DNA of 64,000 nucleotides from Spirosoma oryzae. Its GTDB lineage: Bacteria > Bacteroidota > Bacteroidia > Cytophagales > Spirosomataceae. A program made the translations under genes and the position numbers. Positions 8,073-16,875 of the stretch are shown here, in pieces (position 1 is the first letter of the stretch; every line of letters starts with the position of its first letter). The notes under the pieces were generated by a model. That model did no database searches, was not told the DNA's origin, and worked only from the letters and a program-made list of their open reading frames with translations. Location: positions 62,001-126,000 of the forward strand of contig NZ_PVTE01000016.1 of the NCBI RefSeq assembly GCF_003002825.1. The letters run 5' to 3'.

Positions 8073-10127
8073 CTACCACACCTTCGCCTGATCGACTTCG
8101 GGTTTGTAGAGCTTGTCGCCGGGCTGTACGTTGAATGCCTTGTAGAACGGCTCAAAGTTCGCCAGCGGCCCATTGACCCGGAACTTGGCGGGTGAGTGCG
8201 GATCGGTCGTGATGCGTACCCGTTCCGCTTCATCGCGCACTTTGATACGCCATACCTGCGCGAAGCCCAGGAAGAATCGCTGATCGGGCGTGAAGCCGTC
8301 AATTTTCTGGTTGCTCTGCCCTTCTTTCGTCAGCTTGAACGCTTGATACGCCAGCGTAATCCCGCCCAGATCGGCCAGGTTTTCACCCAGCGTCAGCCGG
8401 CCGTTGACGTGCATGTTGTTCAGGATCGAGTAGCCGTCGTACTGCTTCACCACGGCCTGCGTTTTTGTCGAGAAACGCTCACCGTCCTGCTTTGTCCACC
8501 AGTCACGGAGGTTGCCGTTCTGGTCGTATTGCCGTCCCTGATCGTCGAACAGGTGGGTCATTTCATGGCCGATCACCATACCGATAGCGCCGTAGTTGAT
8601 AGCATCGTCGGCGTCTTTGTCGAAGAACGGAAACTGAAGAATCCCCGCCGGGAACACAACCTCATTGTTGCTCGGGTTGGCATACGCATTCACAGTCGGG
8701 GCCGTCATCATCCAGTCAGCCCGGTCGACGGGTTGGTTGACCTTGTCGAAATCTTCCTTCACATGGTGGGCGCGGGCCTGTTGCACGTTGCCGAAATAAT
8801 CGTCACGTTTTACGTTTACGTCCGTGTACTCTTTCCACTTGTCGGGATAGCCGATCTTTTTCAGAAACTTATCCAGCTTGACAAGCGCGACCTTCTTGGT
8901 TTCGGGGGCCATCCAGTCGAGTTTGTCGATGCGCTCACGATACACTTTTTGCAGGTTATCGACCAGCGTCAGCATCCGCTCTTTGGCTTCGGGCGGAAAA
9001 TACTGCTTCACCCACAGTTGACCCAGCGCATCGCCCAGGTAGCCGTCGACCGCGTCGGCAACGCGTTTCCAACGCTCCGGTTCTTTCAGTTGTCCATTGA
9101 GCGTTTTACCCTTGAATGCAAAACTGGCCTCCCGGAACGGTTTGCTCAGCAGCCCCGCATTCCCGTCGATAAGCGTAAACGTCAGGTAATCTTTCAGTTC
9201 ATCGACCGATGCGGTTGGCAGACTCTTGTTCAACGCCAGGTAGTACTCCGGCTGCCCCATCAGTACCGAGTCGATCTTGCTCAGCCCCATCGTATTGAGC
9301 AGCGTACGCCAGTCGAGGTTCGGCTGCTGACGCGTCAGGTCGGCAACGGCCAGTTTGTGGTAATTCGCCACCGGGTCGCGCAGGTCGGCGGGGGCTTTGT
9401 GCGACCGGGCCAGCATCGTTTCAAACGCCAGAATACCGTCGGCCTTTGTTTTTGCCGACGTCGGATCGATGCCCGTCAGCGTGAACAGCTTCGCGATATA
9501 CGTTACGAATGCCTTGCGCACCGCGACGGTAGCCGAGTCGGTCTTGGTGTAATACTCCTTCTCGGGTAGCGACAAACCGGCTTGCACAAAGTTGATCCGG
9601 TTGGTACTGCTCTGCCGGTCATCAGCCCCGACGTAAAAACCGATCAGCCGTCCACCGGGGTCCGACTTACTGGTAGCCAGGTAGTTCAGCACGCCTTTGT
9701 AATCGGTCAGCGCCTTGATTTTGGCCAGTTCGGGTTTTAGCGGCTCGTAGCCCAGCGATTCGATACGGGCCGTGTCCATACCACTCGCATAGAAGTCGCC
9801 GACCTTCTGTTCGACGCTGCCCGCCTTTGCGTCGGCGGCAGCCGCTTTTTCCAGAATGACTTTCGTCTTTTTCAGATTCTCATCATAGAGTGTGTTGAAC
9901 GAGCCCCAGCCCGTCTGATCATCGGGAATTTTTGTGTTCTTCACCCAGGTGCCGTTGGCGTAGGTAAAGAAATCGTTGCCGGGTCGCACGGTGGTGTCCA
10001 TGCCCGATTTGTCGAAGAAAACCGTTCGTTCGGGCGCAGAGCTGGTGTCGGCATCGGTGTTTTTGTGGCAGGCCGTCAGCGCCAGAGCGCTCAATCCGGC
10101 TACCAACAAACGTGACGTGTGTCGCAT
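8073..10127 (-). CDS. M13-family zinc metallopeptidase (neprilysin/PepO-like), lipoprotein
   Basis: 684 residues, full length for family M13. The N-terminus MRHTSRLLVAGLSALALTACHK ends in a lipobox with Cys 20, so it is probably a membrane-anchored lipoprotein in the periplasm. The N-terminal domain (Peptidase_M13_N) starts MDTTVRPGNDFFTYANGTWVKN. The catalytic domain has the substrate-binding NAYANPSNNEVVFPAGIL, the zinc site VIGHEMTHLFDD (HExxH about 521-525) and the third ligand in ENLADLGG. The end is GDKLYKPEVDQAKVW where many M13 enzymes have a C-terminal CxxW; here the Trp is last and Cys is absent. It degrades oligopeptides. Monocistronic. Confidence 0.95.
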   Translation of the reverse strand: MRHTSRLLVAGLSALALTACHKNTDADTSSAPERTVFFDKSGMDTTVRPGNDFFTYANGTWVKNTKIPDDQTGWGSFNTLYDENLKKTKVILEKAAAADAKAGSVEQKVGDFYASGMDTARIESLGYEPLKPELAKIKALTDYKGVLNYLATSKSDPGGRLIGFYVGADDRQSSTNRINFVQAGLSLPEKEYYTKTDSATVAVRKAFVTYIAKLFTLTGIDPTSAKTKADGILAFETMLARSHKAPADLRDPVANYHKLAVADLTRQQPNLDWRTLLNTMGLSKIDSVLMGQPEYYLALNKSLPTASVDELKDYLTFTLIDGNAGLLSKPFREASFAFKGKTLNGQLKEPERWKRVADAVDGYLGDALGQLWVKQYFPPEAKERMLTLVDNLQKVYRERIDKLDWMAPETKKVALVKLDKFLKKIGYPDKWKEYTDVNVKRDDYFGNVQQARAHHVKEDFDKVNQPVDRADWMMTAPTVNAYANPSNNEVVFPAGILQFPFFDKDADDAINYGAIGMVIGHEMTHLFDDQGRQYDQNGNLRDWWTKQDGERFSTKTQAVVKQYDGYSILNNMHVNGRLTLGENLADLGGITLAYQAFKLTKEGQSNQKIDGFTPDQRFFLGFAQVWRIKVRDEAERVRITTDPHSPAKFRVNGPLANFEPFYKAFNVQPGDKLYKPEVDQAKVW

Positions 10128-10256
10128 GATGAAGGGGTACCTTTTCGTTATAAACTAGTAATTTTGGTTATTGACCAACGAATCGCAACTGCTTAATGAT
10201 GTACGGTAATGGCGCGATTCCGGTGGCAATTCGTAAAACCAACCGTTTGACCACGT

Positions 10257-10700
10257 ATGAAGACAGTAATGACCCTGATGCTACTCTGTGCATCGATCGC
10301 TGGTTACAGTCAGACCAGCTACCATGGCAAGAAAATTTCCGAAGCGGGGGCGATTCCGGCAACCCAGCTGGCGGCAAAAATGAGCGGCAAAGACAAGCTA
10401 ACGACCAAAGTCGAAGGTACCGTTGAGGACGTCTGCAAGATGAAAGGCTGCTGGATGAAAGTGAAGACCGGCGACGGACAAACGATGCGCGTCATGTTTA
10501 AAGACTACGGCTTCTTCGTCCCCAAAGACATCGTCGGCAAAAAAGTAGTAATGGAAGGCATTGCCGAAACTACGACCACGCCCGTCGACGAACTGCGCCA
10601 CTACGCTGAAGATGCCGGGAAGTCGAAGGAAGAAATCGCGAAGATTACCAAGCCCGAAAAAGCCCTGACATTCATGGCCGACGGCGTCATTGTGAAGTAG
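10257..10700 (+). CDS. DUF4920 domain exported protein
   Basis: 147 residues. MKTVMTLMLLCASIAGYSQ is a signal peptide. The mature part carries the DUF4920 pattern: KMSGKDKLTTKVEGTVEDVCKMKGCWMKVKTGDG, with a conserved Cys pair (CKMKGC) that could bind metal or haem, then MRVMFKDYGFFVPKDIVGKKVVMEGIA and an acidic/lysine helical end. The fold is OB-like by inference from alternating strands. Function is not established for this family. A small lipoprotein gene follows after 27 bases. Confidence 0.83.
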   Translation: MKTVMTLMLLCASIAGYSQTSYHGKKISEAGAIPATQLAAKMSGKDKLTTKVEGTVEDVCKMKGCWMKVKTGDGQTMRVMFKDYGFFVPKDIVGKKVVMEGIAETTTTPVDELRHYAEDAGKSKEEIAKITKPEKALTFMADGVIVK

Positions 10701-10727
10701 AATTTCACATTTCCCTTTCACACCATT

Positions 10728-11168
10728 ATGAAATTAGGACGAATTGGCATTTGGCTGAGTGTAGCCTTGGTTGGCTTTTTCGCAGCCTGCCGACACGCGG
10801 CCCCCATTCCCGCCGTACCCGACGGCTACATCGAACTGAAGGCGGGCACTACCGTTCCGGTGATAGATGGTATCAGCGTTGTCGTTGACACGGCGGGGAT
10901 TTCGTACTGCCCAAAGCCCGTAATCTGTCTCGTCCCAAATAGTGTACATGCCAGCATACGGTTGGTAAAGGCTCAGTCTAGTCAACGGGTGCGATTATTC
11001 GATCTTCTCACCGGCACGGTGTATCGTCCCAATGAAATCAACCGCACAGACTCTATTCGACTGGACCTGGCAGGGCAATCCTATAAAGTCATTTTAAAGG
11101 GACAGTATCTTGGTGAAGTTGATGGACAGTCAACGGGCCGACCAATTCTTCTGGTTAGTCGCTTATAA
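10728..11168 (+). CDS. small hypothetical lipoprotein
   Basis: 146 residues, family not recognised. MKLGRIGIWLSVALVGFFAACRH has a lipobox with Cys at about residue 21. The mature part is beta-rich (GYIELKAGTTVPVIDGISVVVDTAGISYC and later SYKVILKGQYLGEV) and contains two further Cys (SYCPKPVICL). It lies 27 bases after the DUF4920 gene on the same strand and ends before a terminator, so the two are probably one transcription unit. Confidence 0.7.
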   Translation: MKLGRIGIWLSVALVGFFAACRHAAPIPAVPDGYIELKAGTTVPVIDGISVVVDTAGISYCPKPVICLVPNSVHASIRLVKAQSSQRVRLFDLLTGTVYRPNEINRTDSIRLDLAGQSYKVILKGQYLGEVDGQSTGRPILLVSRL

Positions 11169-11225
11169 GTATTATTGCTTACCAACGATTATTCGGAGAT
11201 ACCGCGATAAATCAATAGATTGAGG

Positions 11226-11256
11226 GCTGCAACGAACCGGTTGCAGCCTTTTTTGT
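11226..11256 (+). terminator. rho-independent terminator
   Basis: GGCTGCAAC pairs with GTTGCAGCC around GAACCG, followed by TTTTTTG. It lies 57 bases after the small lipoprotein gene and 20 bases before the amidohydrolase start, which isolates the two units. Confidence 0.85.
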
Positions 11257-11274
11257 ACCCAACCAATTTAGTCT

Positions 11275-12552
11275 ATGAAAAAAATGTACCTGCTGGCGGG
11301 GCTCTCGCTGCTGGCAACGCCGTTACTTGCCCAACGTACCCTTATTCACTGTGGTAATCTCTTCACCGGCACCGGCAACACGCTGCAACCCCAAATGACC
11401 GTTGTCGTCGACGGTAACAAGATTACGGCTGTGCAGAAAGGCTACACGGCCGCGTCGGGTCAGGATAAAGTCATTGATCTGAAAAACAAGACGGTACTAC
11501 CCGGCCTGATCGACATGCACGTGCACCTGGAAAGTCAAACCCGGCGCGGTGGTACCATCGACAACTTCACGATGAACCCGGCCGATGTTGCGTTCCGGTC
11601 GGCACAGTACGCCAAAACGACGCTGTTGGCCGGCTTCACGACCGTACGTGATCTGGGTGGGTCGGGTATCAACGTATCGCTCCGCAACGCCATCAACGCC
11701 GGCCTTGTCGACGGACCACGCGTGTTGACGGTCGGCAAGTCCATTGCGACAACGGGTGGCCACGCTGACCCGACCAACGGCTATAAGAAAAGCCTACAGG
11801 GTGATCCCGGTCCGGAAGATGGCGTTATCAATTCGCCCGAAGAGGCCCGCAAAGCCGTTCGGCAACGGTACAAGGATGGGTCGGACCTGATCAAGATCAC
11901 GGCGACCGGCGGGGTGTTGAGCAATGCCAAGGATGGGTCGGGACCGCAGTTTACGCAGGATGAAGTCGATGCCGTGGTGAAAGCCGCCAACGATTACGGC
12001 TTTGCTGTAGCGGCTCACGCCCACGGGGCCGAAGGCATGAAACGGGCCATCAAAGCGGGCGTGCAGACTATCGAACACGGCACGCTGATGGACGACGAAG
12101 CCATCGAACTGTTTAAAAAGCACGGCACCTACTACGTCCCGACGATCATTGCCGGCAAGACAGCCGCCGACTCAGCCCGGCACTTCGGCTACTATCCCCC
12201 GCTCGTCGTTCCGAAAGCGCTGGCTATCGGCCCGAAGATTCAGGCGACCTTCGGAAAAGCGTATAAAGCCGGGGTGAAAATTGCGTTCGGCACCGACGCC
12301 GGGGTATTCATCCACGGTTACAACGCCAAAGAGTTCGAGTACATGGTTGAAGCGGGCATGCCAGCCGTTGAAGCCATCAACGCGGCCCTGCTGACCAACG
12401 CCCGGCTGCTGAAAATGGTCGATCAGATCGGCTCGATCGAAACGGGCAAGTTCGCCGACATCATCGCCGTCGACGATAACCCGATTCAGAATATCAAAAC
12501 GCTACAGGCCGTCACATTCGTGATGAAGGACGGGAAAGTGTATAAGCAGTAA
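11275..12552 (+). CDS. exported amidohydrolase (imidazolonepropionase/prolidase-like)
   Basis: 425 residues. MKKMYLLAGLSLLATPLLAQ is a signal peptide, so the enzyme is extracytoplasmic. It belongs to the metal-dependent amidohydrolase superfamily: GLIDMHVHLES gives the HxH pair, KITATGGVLS a region where many relatives have a carboxylated Lys, VAAHAHGAEGMKRAI and TIEHGTLMD two further His sites, and FGTDAGVF the Asp. Relatives are annotated as Xaa-Pro dipeptidases or imidazolonepropionases, but the substrate cannot be told from sequence. It overlaps tail to tail by 41 bases with the next gene on the minus strand. Confidence 0.88.
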   Translation: MKKMYLLAGLSLLATPLLAQRTLIHCGNLFTGTGNTLQPQMTVVVDGNKITAVQKGYTAASGQDKVIDLKNKTVLPGLIDMHVHLESQTRRGGTIDNFTMNPADVAFRSAQYAKTTLLAGFTTVRDLGGSGINVSLRNAINAGLVDGPRVLTVGKSIATTGGHADPTNGYKKSLQGDPGPEDGVINSPEEARKAVRQRYKDGSDLIKITATGGVLSNAKDGSGPQFTQDEVDAVVKAANDYGFAVAAHAHGAEGMKRAIKAGVQTIEHGTLMDDEAIELFKKHGTYYVPTIIAGKTAADSARHFGYYPPLVVPKALAIGPKIQATFGKAYKAGVKIAFGTDAGVFIHGYNAKEFEYMVEAGMPAVEAINAALLTNARLLKMVDQIGSIETGKFADIIAVDDNPIQNIKTLQAVTFVMKDGKVYKQ

Positions 12553-13387
12553 ATCCCTGAATCAACTCGTTCACCCGCTGGGGCGCTTCGTGCTGCACCC
12601 AGTGGGTGGTATCGAGGTATTCCACGCGGCCATCGTCGCACAGGCGCAGACTGGCCTGTGCCAGTTCCTGTTTCAGAAACTGGTCGTGAATACCCCAGAT
12701 AATCAGCGCCGGCATCGTCACCCGAACAGACGGACGGCGAGCCGGTGGCCGACGGATGAGCGCCCGATACCAGTTGATCATACTGCGCACCGAACCCGGT
12801 TGCGACCAGGCCGTGCGGTATTGTGCCAGATCGTTGGGGGAAAAGGTACCGGAACGACTGCTTGTGCGCAACGTGCGGGCCAGCATCGCGCTTCGGTTAG
12901 CGCCCATAATCCATTCAGGCAATATCGGCAGTTGAAAAAAGGCGATGTACCAGCTACGCAGCAACTGCCCCGGATACTGCCGGATAAACTTCCGCGTGAC
13001 GGCGGGATGTGGCACGTTCAGAATTACCAGTCGCTCGACCCGCTCGGGGTGCGACACGGCCAGCCACCACGACACGATGCCGCCCCAGTCGTGGCCAACA
13101 ATAATCGCTTTCTCCTGACCAGCCGCGTCGATCAGCCCGACTACATCGGCAACCAGCGTATCAAGCTGGTACGCATCGATGCCATCAGGTTTGTCGCTCA
13201 GGTTGTACCCGCGCTGATCGGGTGCCCAGACCCGGTAGCCAGCCTCAGCCAACCCATCGATCTGTGCGGTCCAGCCATACCAGAACTCGGGGAAACCGTG
13301 CAACAACAGCACAAGCGGCCCCGTTTCCGGACCCGCCTGTACGACGTGTAACCGCACGCCATTGGTATCGACAGTGGTGTGCGTCAT
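12512..13387 (-). CDS. alpha/beta hydrolase, epoxide hydrolase-like
   Basis: 291 residues. LLHGFPEFWYGW holds the HGxP oxyanion motif of epoxide hydrolases/haloalkane dehalogenases; GHDWGG has Asp as nucleophile, not Ser, which supports the epoxide hydrolase class. The end (GIHDQFL, then DTTHWVQHEAP) provides the acid and the catalytic His. It begins 14 bases after the uxaC stop on the same strand and so is probably the last gene of the uxuA-uxaC transcript, though a role in hexuronate use is not obvious. Confidence 0.88.
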   Translation of the reverse strand: MTHTTVDTNGVRLHVVQAGPETGPLVLLLHGFPEFWYGWTAQIDGLAEAGYRVWAPDQRGYNLSDKPDGIDAYQLDTLVADVVGLIDAAGQEKAIIVGHDWGGIVSWWLAVSHPERVERLVILNVPHPAVTRKFIRQYPGQLLRSWYIAFFQLPILPEWIMGANRSAMLARTLRTSSRSGTFSPNDLAQYRTAWSQPGSVRSMINWYRALIRRPPARRPSVRVTMPALIIWGIHDQFLKQELAQASLRLCDDGRVEYLDTTHWVQHEAPQRVNELIQGFTAYTLSRPSSRM

Positions 13388-13401
13388 AGGGTTCAGTCAG
13401 A

Positions 13402-14829
13402 TTAAAATCCGAAGTACTGCTCAGCGTTGCGGTAGCAGATATCCTGCACCAGCTTACCGATCCAGTCGACGTCGTTGGGCAGCTCACCGTTTTCGACGTC
13501 GTTACCGAACAGGTTGCAAAGAATCCGGCGGAAGTATTCGTGGCGACTGTAGGAGACAAAGCTGCGCGAGTCGGTCAGCATACCGACGAATGCGCTTAAC
13601 AAGCCCATGTTCGACAGCGCGTTCATCTGCTTCTCCATCCCGTCTTTCTGATCCAGGAACCACCAGCCCGACCCGAACTGTACCTTGCCCCGTACCGACC
13701 CGTCGTTGAAGTTACCGGCCATCGTTGCCATCACTTCGTTGTCGGCCGGATTGAGGTTGTACAGAATCGTTTTGGCCAGTTTGTCGCGGTCGTCGAGACC
13801 ACCCAGAAAACGACTCAGTGCCGCAGCCTGCTGAAAGTCGCCGATGCTATCCCAGCCCGTATCGGGACCAATCTCCCGCAGCCGACGACGGTTATTGTTG
13901 CGCAAGGCACCGAGGTGAAACTGCTGTGTCCAGCCTTTTTCGTGATCCCACTCGGCGAACTGCACCAGCATGAACGACTTGAACTTGGCAATATCCACCG
14001 GGCTCAGATCAGCCAGGGCGTTGTCGTAATCAGGCAATAGCTGGTTGAAAATCGTGCGAATTTCCGACTCCGTGTAGGGTTCGGCATAGATCATCTCCAG
14101 TCCATGATCCGACAGGCGACAACCCAGCTCGGCAAAGTAATCGTGCCGCGATTTCAGGGCGTCGAGGTAATCAGCCAGTGAACGGATCTCGCGGTTCGTT
14201 ACCTCCTCAACCCGTTTCACGTACGCCCGGAAGGCTGCCGGGTCTTCGGCCGCCATCGCTTTGTCGGGTCGGAACGTAGGCAGAATCTTCACCCCAAACG
14301 GATCGGCGGCAATGGCCCGGTGGTGTTCCAGGCTGTCGAGCGGATCGTCGGTCGTGCAGACTACCCGTACGTCGAAATGCCGAAGCAACTTCCGACTGGT
14401 GAAATCAGGTAGTTGCTCGTTGCATCGGTCGTACACATCGCGGGCCGTCACCGGGCTAAGCACGTCGGTAATGCCAAACGGATTCTTGAGTTCCAGATGG
14501 GTCCAGTGGTAGAGCGGGTTCCGCATCGTGTACGGCACCGTCTCGGCCCACTTGGCAAACTTTTCCCAGTCGCTGGCGTCGCCGGTACAATACCGTTCGT
14601 CGACCCCGTTGGTCCGCATCGCCCGCCATTTGTAGTGATCGCCGTACAGCCAAAGCTGCGTTATCGTATCGAACCGCCGGTCAGCGGCAACCTGATCGGG
14701 CGGCAGGTGACAGTGGTAGTCGATAATCGGCATCGATCGGGCATAGTCATGGTAAAGCCGCCGTGCCGTGTCGGTTTGCAGCAAAAAGTCGTCGGACAGG
14801 AACGTGGGGGAAAGCGTCAGGGTGTTCAT
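13402..14829 (-). CDS. uxaC: glucuronate/galacturonate isomerase
   Basis: 475 residues from ATG 14829. An earlier in-frame ATG (14871) abuts the upstream stop but would have the ribosome read through a terminator-like hairpin, so the later start is preferred; it gives MNTLTLSPTFLSDDFLLQT, the usual UxaC N-terminus. IIDYHCHLPPDQV carries the metal-binding HxH, and CTTDDPLDSLEHH and MLTDSRSFVSYSRHEYFRR are family signatures. It isomerises D-glucuronate to D-fructuronate and D-galacturonate to D-tagaturonate, the entry step of the pathway encoded around it. Confidence 0.95.
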   Translation of the reverse strand: MNTLTLSPTFLSDDFLLQTDTARRLYHDYARSMPIIDYHCHLPPDQVAADRRFDTITQLWLYGDHYKWRAMRTNGVDERYCTGDASDWEKFAKWAETVPYTMRNPLYHWTHLELKNPFGITDVLSPVTARDVYDRCNEQLPDFTSRKLLRHFDVRVVCTTDDPLDSLEHHRAIAADPFGVKILPTFRPDKAMAAEDPAAFRAYVKRVEEVTNREIRSLADYLDALKSRHDYFAELGCRLSDHGLEMIYAEPYTESEIRTIFNQLLPDYDNALADLSPVDIAKFKSFMLVQFAEWDHEKGWTQQFHLGALRNNNRRRLREIGPDTGWDSIGDFQQAAALSRFLGGLDDRDKLAKTILYNLNPADNEVMATMAGNFNDGSVRGKVQFGSGWWFLDQKDGMEKQMNALSNMGLLSAFVGMLTDSRSFVSYSRHEYFRRILCNLFGNDVENGELPNDVDWIGKLVQDICYRNAEQYFGF

Positions 14830-14840
14830 AGGAGCAAAAG

Positions 14841-14866
14841 AAAAAGCCGGTCGGTTTTTCCCGGCT
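14841..14866 (-). terminator. hairpin with T tract upstream of uxaC
   Basis: Read on the minus strand, GCCGG and CCGGC pair across a 10-base loop (14846-14866) and are followed by TTTTTC (14845-14840). It sits between the Uma2 gene stop and the uxaC start, so it may partly terminate or attenuate transcription into uxaC. Confidence 0.5.
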
Positions 14867-14871
14867 GTCAT

Positions 14872-15501
14872 TTATTTTTTCGGCGGCATCAGCTCGTCCG
14901 GCACAAACTGGCAGTCGGCCAGCACCGGCACGGCCTGACTCCAGTCGCGAATAATCCAGTCTTTGTTGGCTTCGGCAATCCAGACCTTCCGGGACTTCGT
15001 GAACAGCCAGATTACTTTTTCGACACCGAAATCGAGAAGCTGGGTTGTCTTCCGTTCGTAGTAGTCGAACGGACTGTCGAGTGAATCCAGATCCGCCTTC
15101 GTGTCGACCTCAATCGCTACTTTCGGAGCGACCCACGCGTACTTGGTTTCGTCCTGATCGGCCAGATCAGCCAGCGTAAAGATGGCTACATCGCACGCCC
15201 GCCAGTCGCCCTTCGCGAACTGAATACCCAGTTCGTTTCCCAATACATCGTATTCGGAAAGGTCCAGTACAGATAGTAAATACGCCGATAGTCGTACAAC
15301 CAAACGGCTCTGTAAAATACTCGAACTCATTACCTGTTCAACCGTTTTTCGACCACCTAATACGTCCTGATAGCCGGCATAATAGACAGGTTTTCCATTC
15401 CACATCTCGTAAACGAGCGACTTACGCAGCCGGGCTCGTTCGGCACGAAGCTGCTGTTGTTCGGGGGTGAGCGACCGTTTTGGTTTTACTACAGTTTCCA
15501 T
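14872..15501 (-). CDS. Uma2-family (DUF820) putative restriction-like nuclease
   Basis: 209 residues. The family core is visible: WRACDVAIFTLADL and WVAPKVAIEVDTKADLDSL, where Asp and the E-x-D-x-K stretch match the PD-(D/E)XK active site, then YYERKTTQLLDFGVEKVIWLFTKSRKVWI. Residues 1-35 are charged and helical. Uma2 proteins are abundant in cyanobacteria and Bacteroidota and no in vivo role is firmly known. It lies inside the hexuronate operon, between uxuA (55 bases) and uxaC, which is an odd place for it. Confidence 0.82.
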   Translation of the reverse strand: METVVKPKRSLTPEQQQLRAERARLRKSLVYEMWNGKPVYYAGYQDVLGGRKTVEQVMSSSILQSRLVVRLSAYLLSVLDLSEYDVLGNELGIQFAKGDWRACDVAIFTLADLADQDETKYAWVAPKVAIEVDTKADLDSLDSPFDYYERKTTQLLDFGVEKVIWLFTKSRKVWIAEANKDWIIRDWSQAVPVLADCQFVPDELMPPKK

Positions 15502-15556
15502 TGATCAGCACCTGACGTTAGATAAGCAAGTTACGACCTTCGCCGGGATTTGTGGC

Positions 15557-16741
15557 CTACCGATCATGGCTCAGCCCCACCATCAGCCCACGCAGTTCAG
15601 CCAGGCCACGCAGCCGCCCAATGGCGGTATAGCCGGGATTGGTACGTTTACCCGATGTCAGATCGTCGAGCATGCGGTGGCCGTGGTCGGGGCGAAGCGG
15701 CATCTGGTAGTCAGCTCGCCCTTCGGCTTTCCGGCGCTGTTGCTCAGCCAGTAGCGCCTGCATCACACGGGCCATGGGTACGTCGCCTTCCAGGTGGTTG
15801 GCCTCCTGAAAACTACCGTCGGCGAAACGCTCGGTACTGCGCAGGTGGACGAAATGAATCCGGTTACCCAGCCGCTGCACCATACCCGCCAGGTCGTTGT
15901 CGGGCCGGACGCCGTAGGAACCCGTGCAAAAGCAAAGACCGTTGGCGGGCGAATCGGCAGCCGCCAGCAGCGCACGGGCGTCGGCTTCGGTACTGACGAC
16001 GCGTGGTAACCCCAGAATCGGATACGGCGGATCGTCGGGGTGGATGGCCAGCCGTACCCCGACCGATTCGGCCACGGGGACGATCTCACGCAGAAACGCG
16101 TACAGATTCTGCCGCAACTCCCGGTCGCCGATGTCGGCATAGGTAGCCAGTGCGTCGCGGAACTGTTCGACGGTATAGCTTTCTTCCGAACCCGGCAAGC
16201 CCGCGATGATCGTGCGAATCAGCCGTTTCACCTGCTGCTCGGTCATGCTGTGCAGGCGGGCACGGGCGCGTTCCTGCTGCTCGGCCGAATAAAAATAATC
16301 CGCACCGGGCCGTTCGAGAATATACAGTTCGAAAGCCGCGAATTCCGTCGCGTCGAAGCGCAGACCAGTCGAGCCATCGTGCATCAGGTAGTCGAGGTCG
16401 GTACGGGTCCAGTCGAGAACGGGCATGAAGTTGTAGCAGACCGTGTCGATACCGACCGCAGCCAGATTGACGATCGATTCCTTGTAGTTTTCGATGTACG
16501 TCTGAAAGTCGCCACTGCGGGTTTTAATTCCCTCATGTACCGGAATGCTTTCGACCACCGACCAGCGTAGCCCCGCCTGTTCGATGAGTGCTTTGCGCGT
16601 CCGGATGTCGTCGACCGACCAGACATCGCCGTTCTTGACTTGGTGAAGGGCTGTTACGATGCCGGTAGCGCCCGCCTGCCGGACGTCGGCTAGCGAAACG
16701 GGATCAGTGGGGCCAAACCAGCGCCAGGTTTGTTCAAGCAT
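15557..16741 (-). CDS. uxuA: D-mannonate dehydratase
   Basis: 394 residues, full length for Uxu[30 protein letters not shown] is the diagnostic N-terminus; [34 protein letters not shown] and [17 protein letters not shown] contribute the Mn-binding His/Cys/Asp residues, and [14 protein letters not shown] ends the barrel. It dehydrates D-mannonate to 2-keto-3-deoxygluconate (KDG), the substrate of kdgK across the divergent promoter region. First gene of the minus-strand hexuronate transcript. Confidence 0.96.
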   Translation of the reverse strand: MLEQTWRWFGPTDPVSLADVRQAGATGIVTALHQVKNGDVWSVDDIRTRKALIEQAGLRWSVVESIPVHEGIKTRSGDFQTYIENYKESIVNLAAVGIDTVCYNFMPVLDWTRTDLDYLMHDGSTGLRFDATEFAAFELYILERPGADYFYSAEQQERARARLHSMTEQQVKRLIRTIIAGLPGSEESYTVEQFRDALATYADIGDRELRQNLYAFLREIVPVAESVGVRLAIHPDDPPYPILGLPRVVSTEADARALLAAADSPANGLCFCTGSYGVRPDNDLAGMVQRLGNRIHFVHLRSTERFADGSFQEANHLEGDVPMARVMQALLAEQQRRKAEGRADYQMPLRPDHGHRMLDDLTSGKRTNPGYTAIGRLRGLAELRGLMVGLSHDR

Positions 16742-16748
16742 ACGTTAG

Positions 16749-16762
16749 TGTAACCGATTACG
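16749..16762. promoter_or_regulatory. candidate LacI-family operator
   Basis: TGTAACCGATTACG is a near-perfect palindrome (GTAA, then CCGA, then TTAC) with the central CG step typical of LacI/GalR-family operators. It is 7 bases upstream of the uxuA start codon and about 115 bases upstream of the divergent transporter start, so one site could control both arms. No LacI-type regulator gene is in the window. The site is seen in the sequence; the regulator class is inferred. Confidence 0.5.
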
Positions 16763-16875
16763 TAAATTTATGCAATGCGTGGATAGGTACTACCAACTGG
16801 GTAATTTCCGAATCCGTATTTTTAGGTAAAAAAAGCAGCGACCTCGCTTTTCTCCCCAATTAGACCCCATTTATT

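Noticed and set aside
8196-9569. Long 457-codon frame opposite the M13 peptidase
   Set aside because: It is an antisense shadow of a clear M13 gene in GC-rich DNA; the peptide has no recognisable domain and odd composition.
14413-15084. Frame of 223 codons antisense to uxaC and the Uma2 gene
   Set aside because: It spans the junction of two well-supported minus-strand genes and has no family resemblance.
14872-15501. A restriction-modification system
   Set aside because: Only a Uma2-type gene is present; there is no methyltransferase or specificity gene in the neighbourhood.
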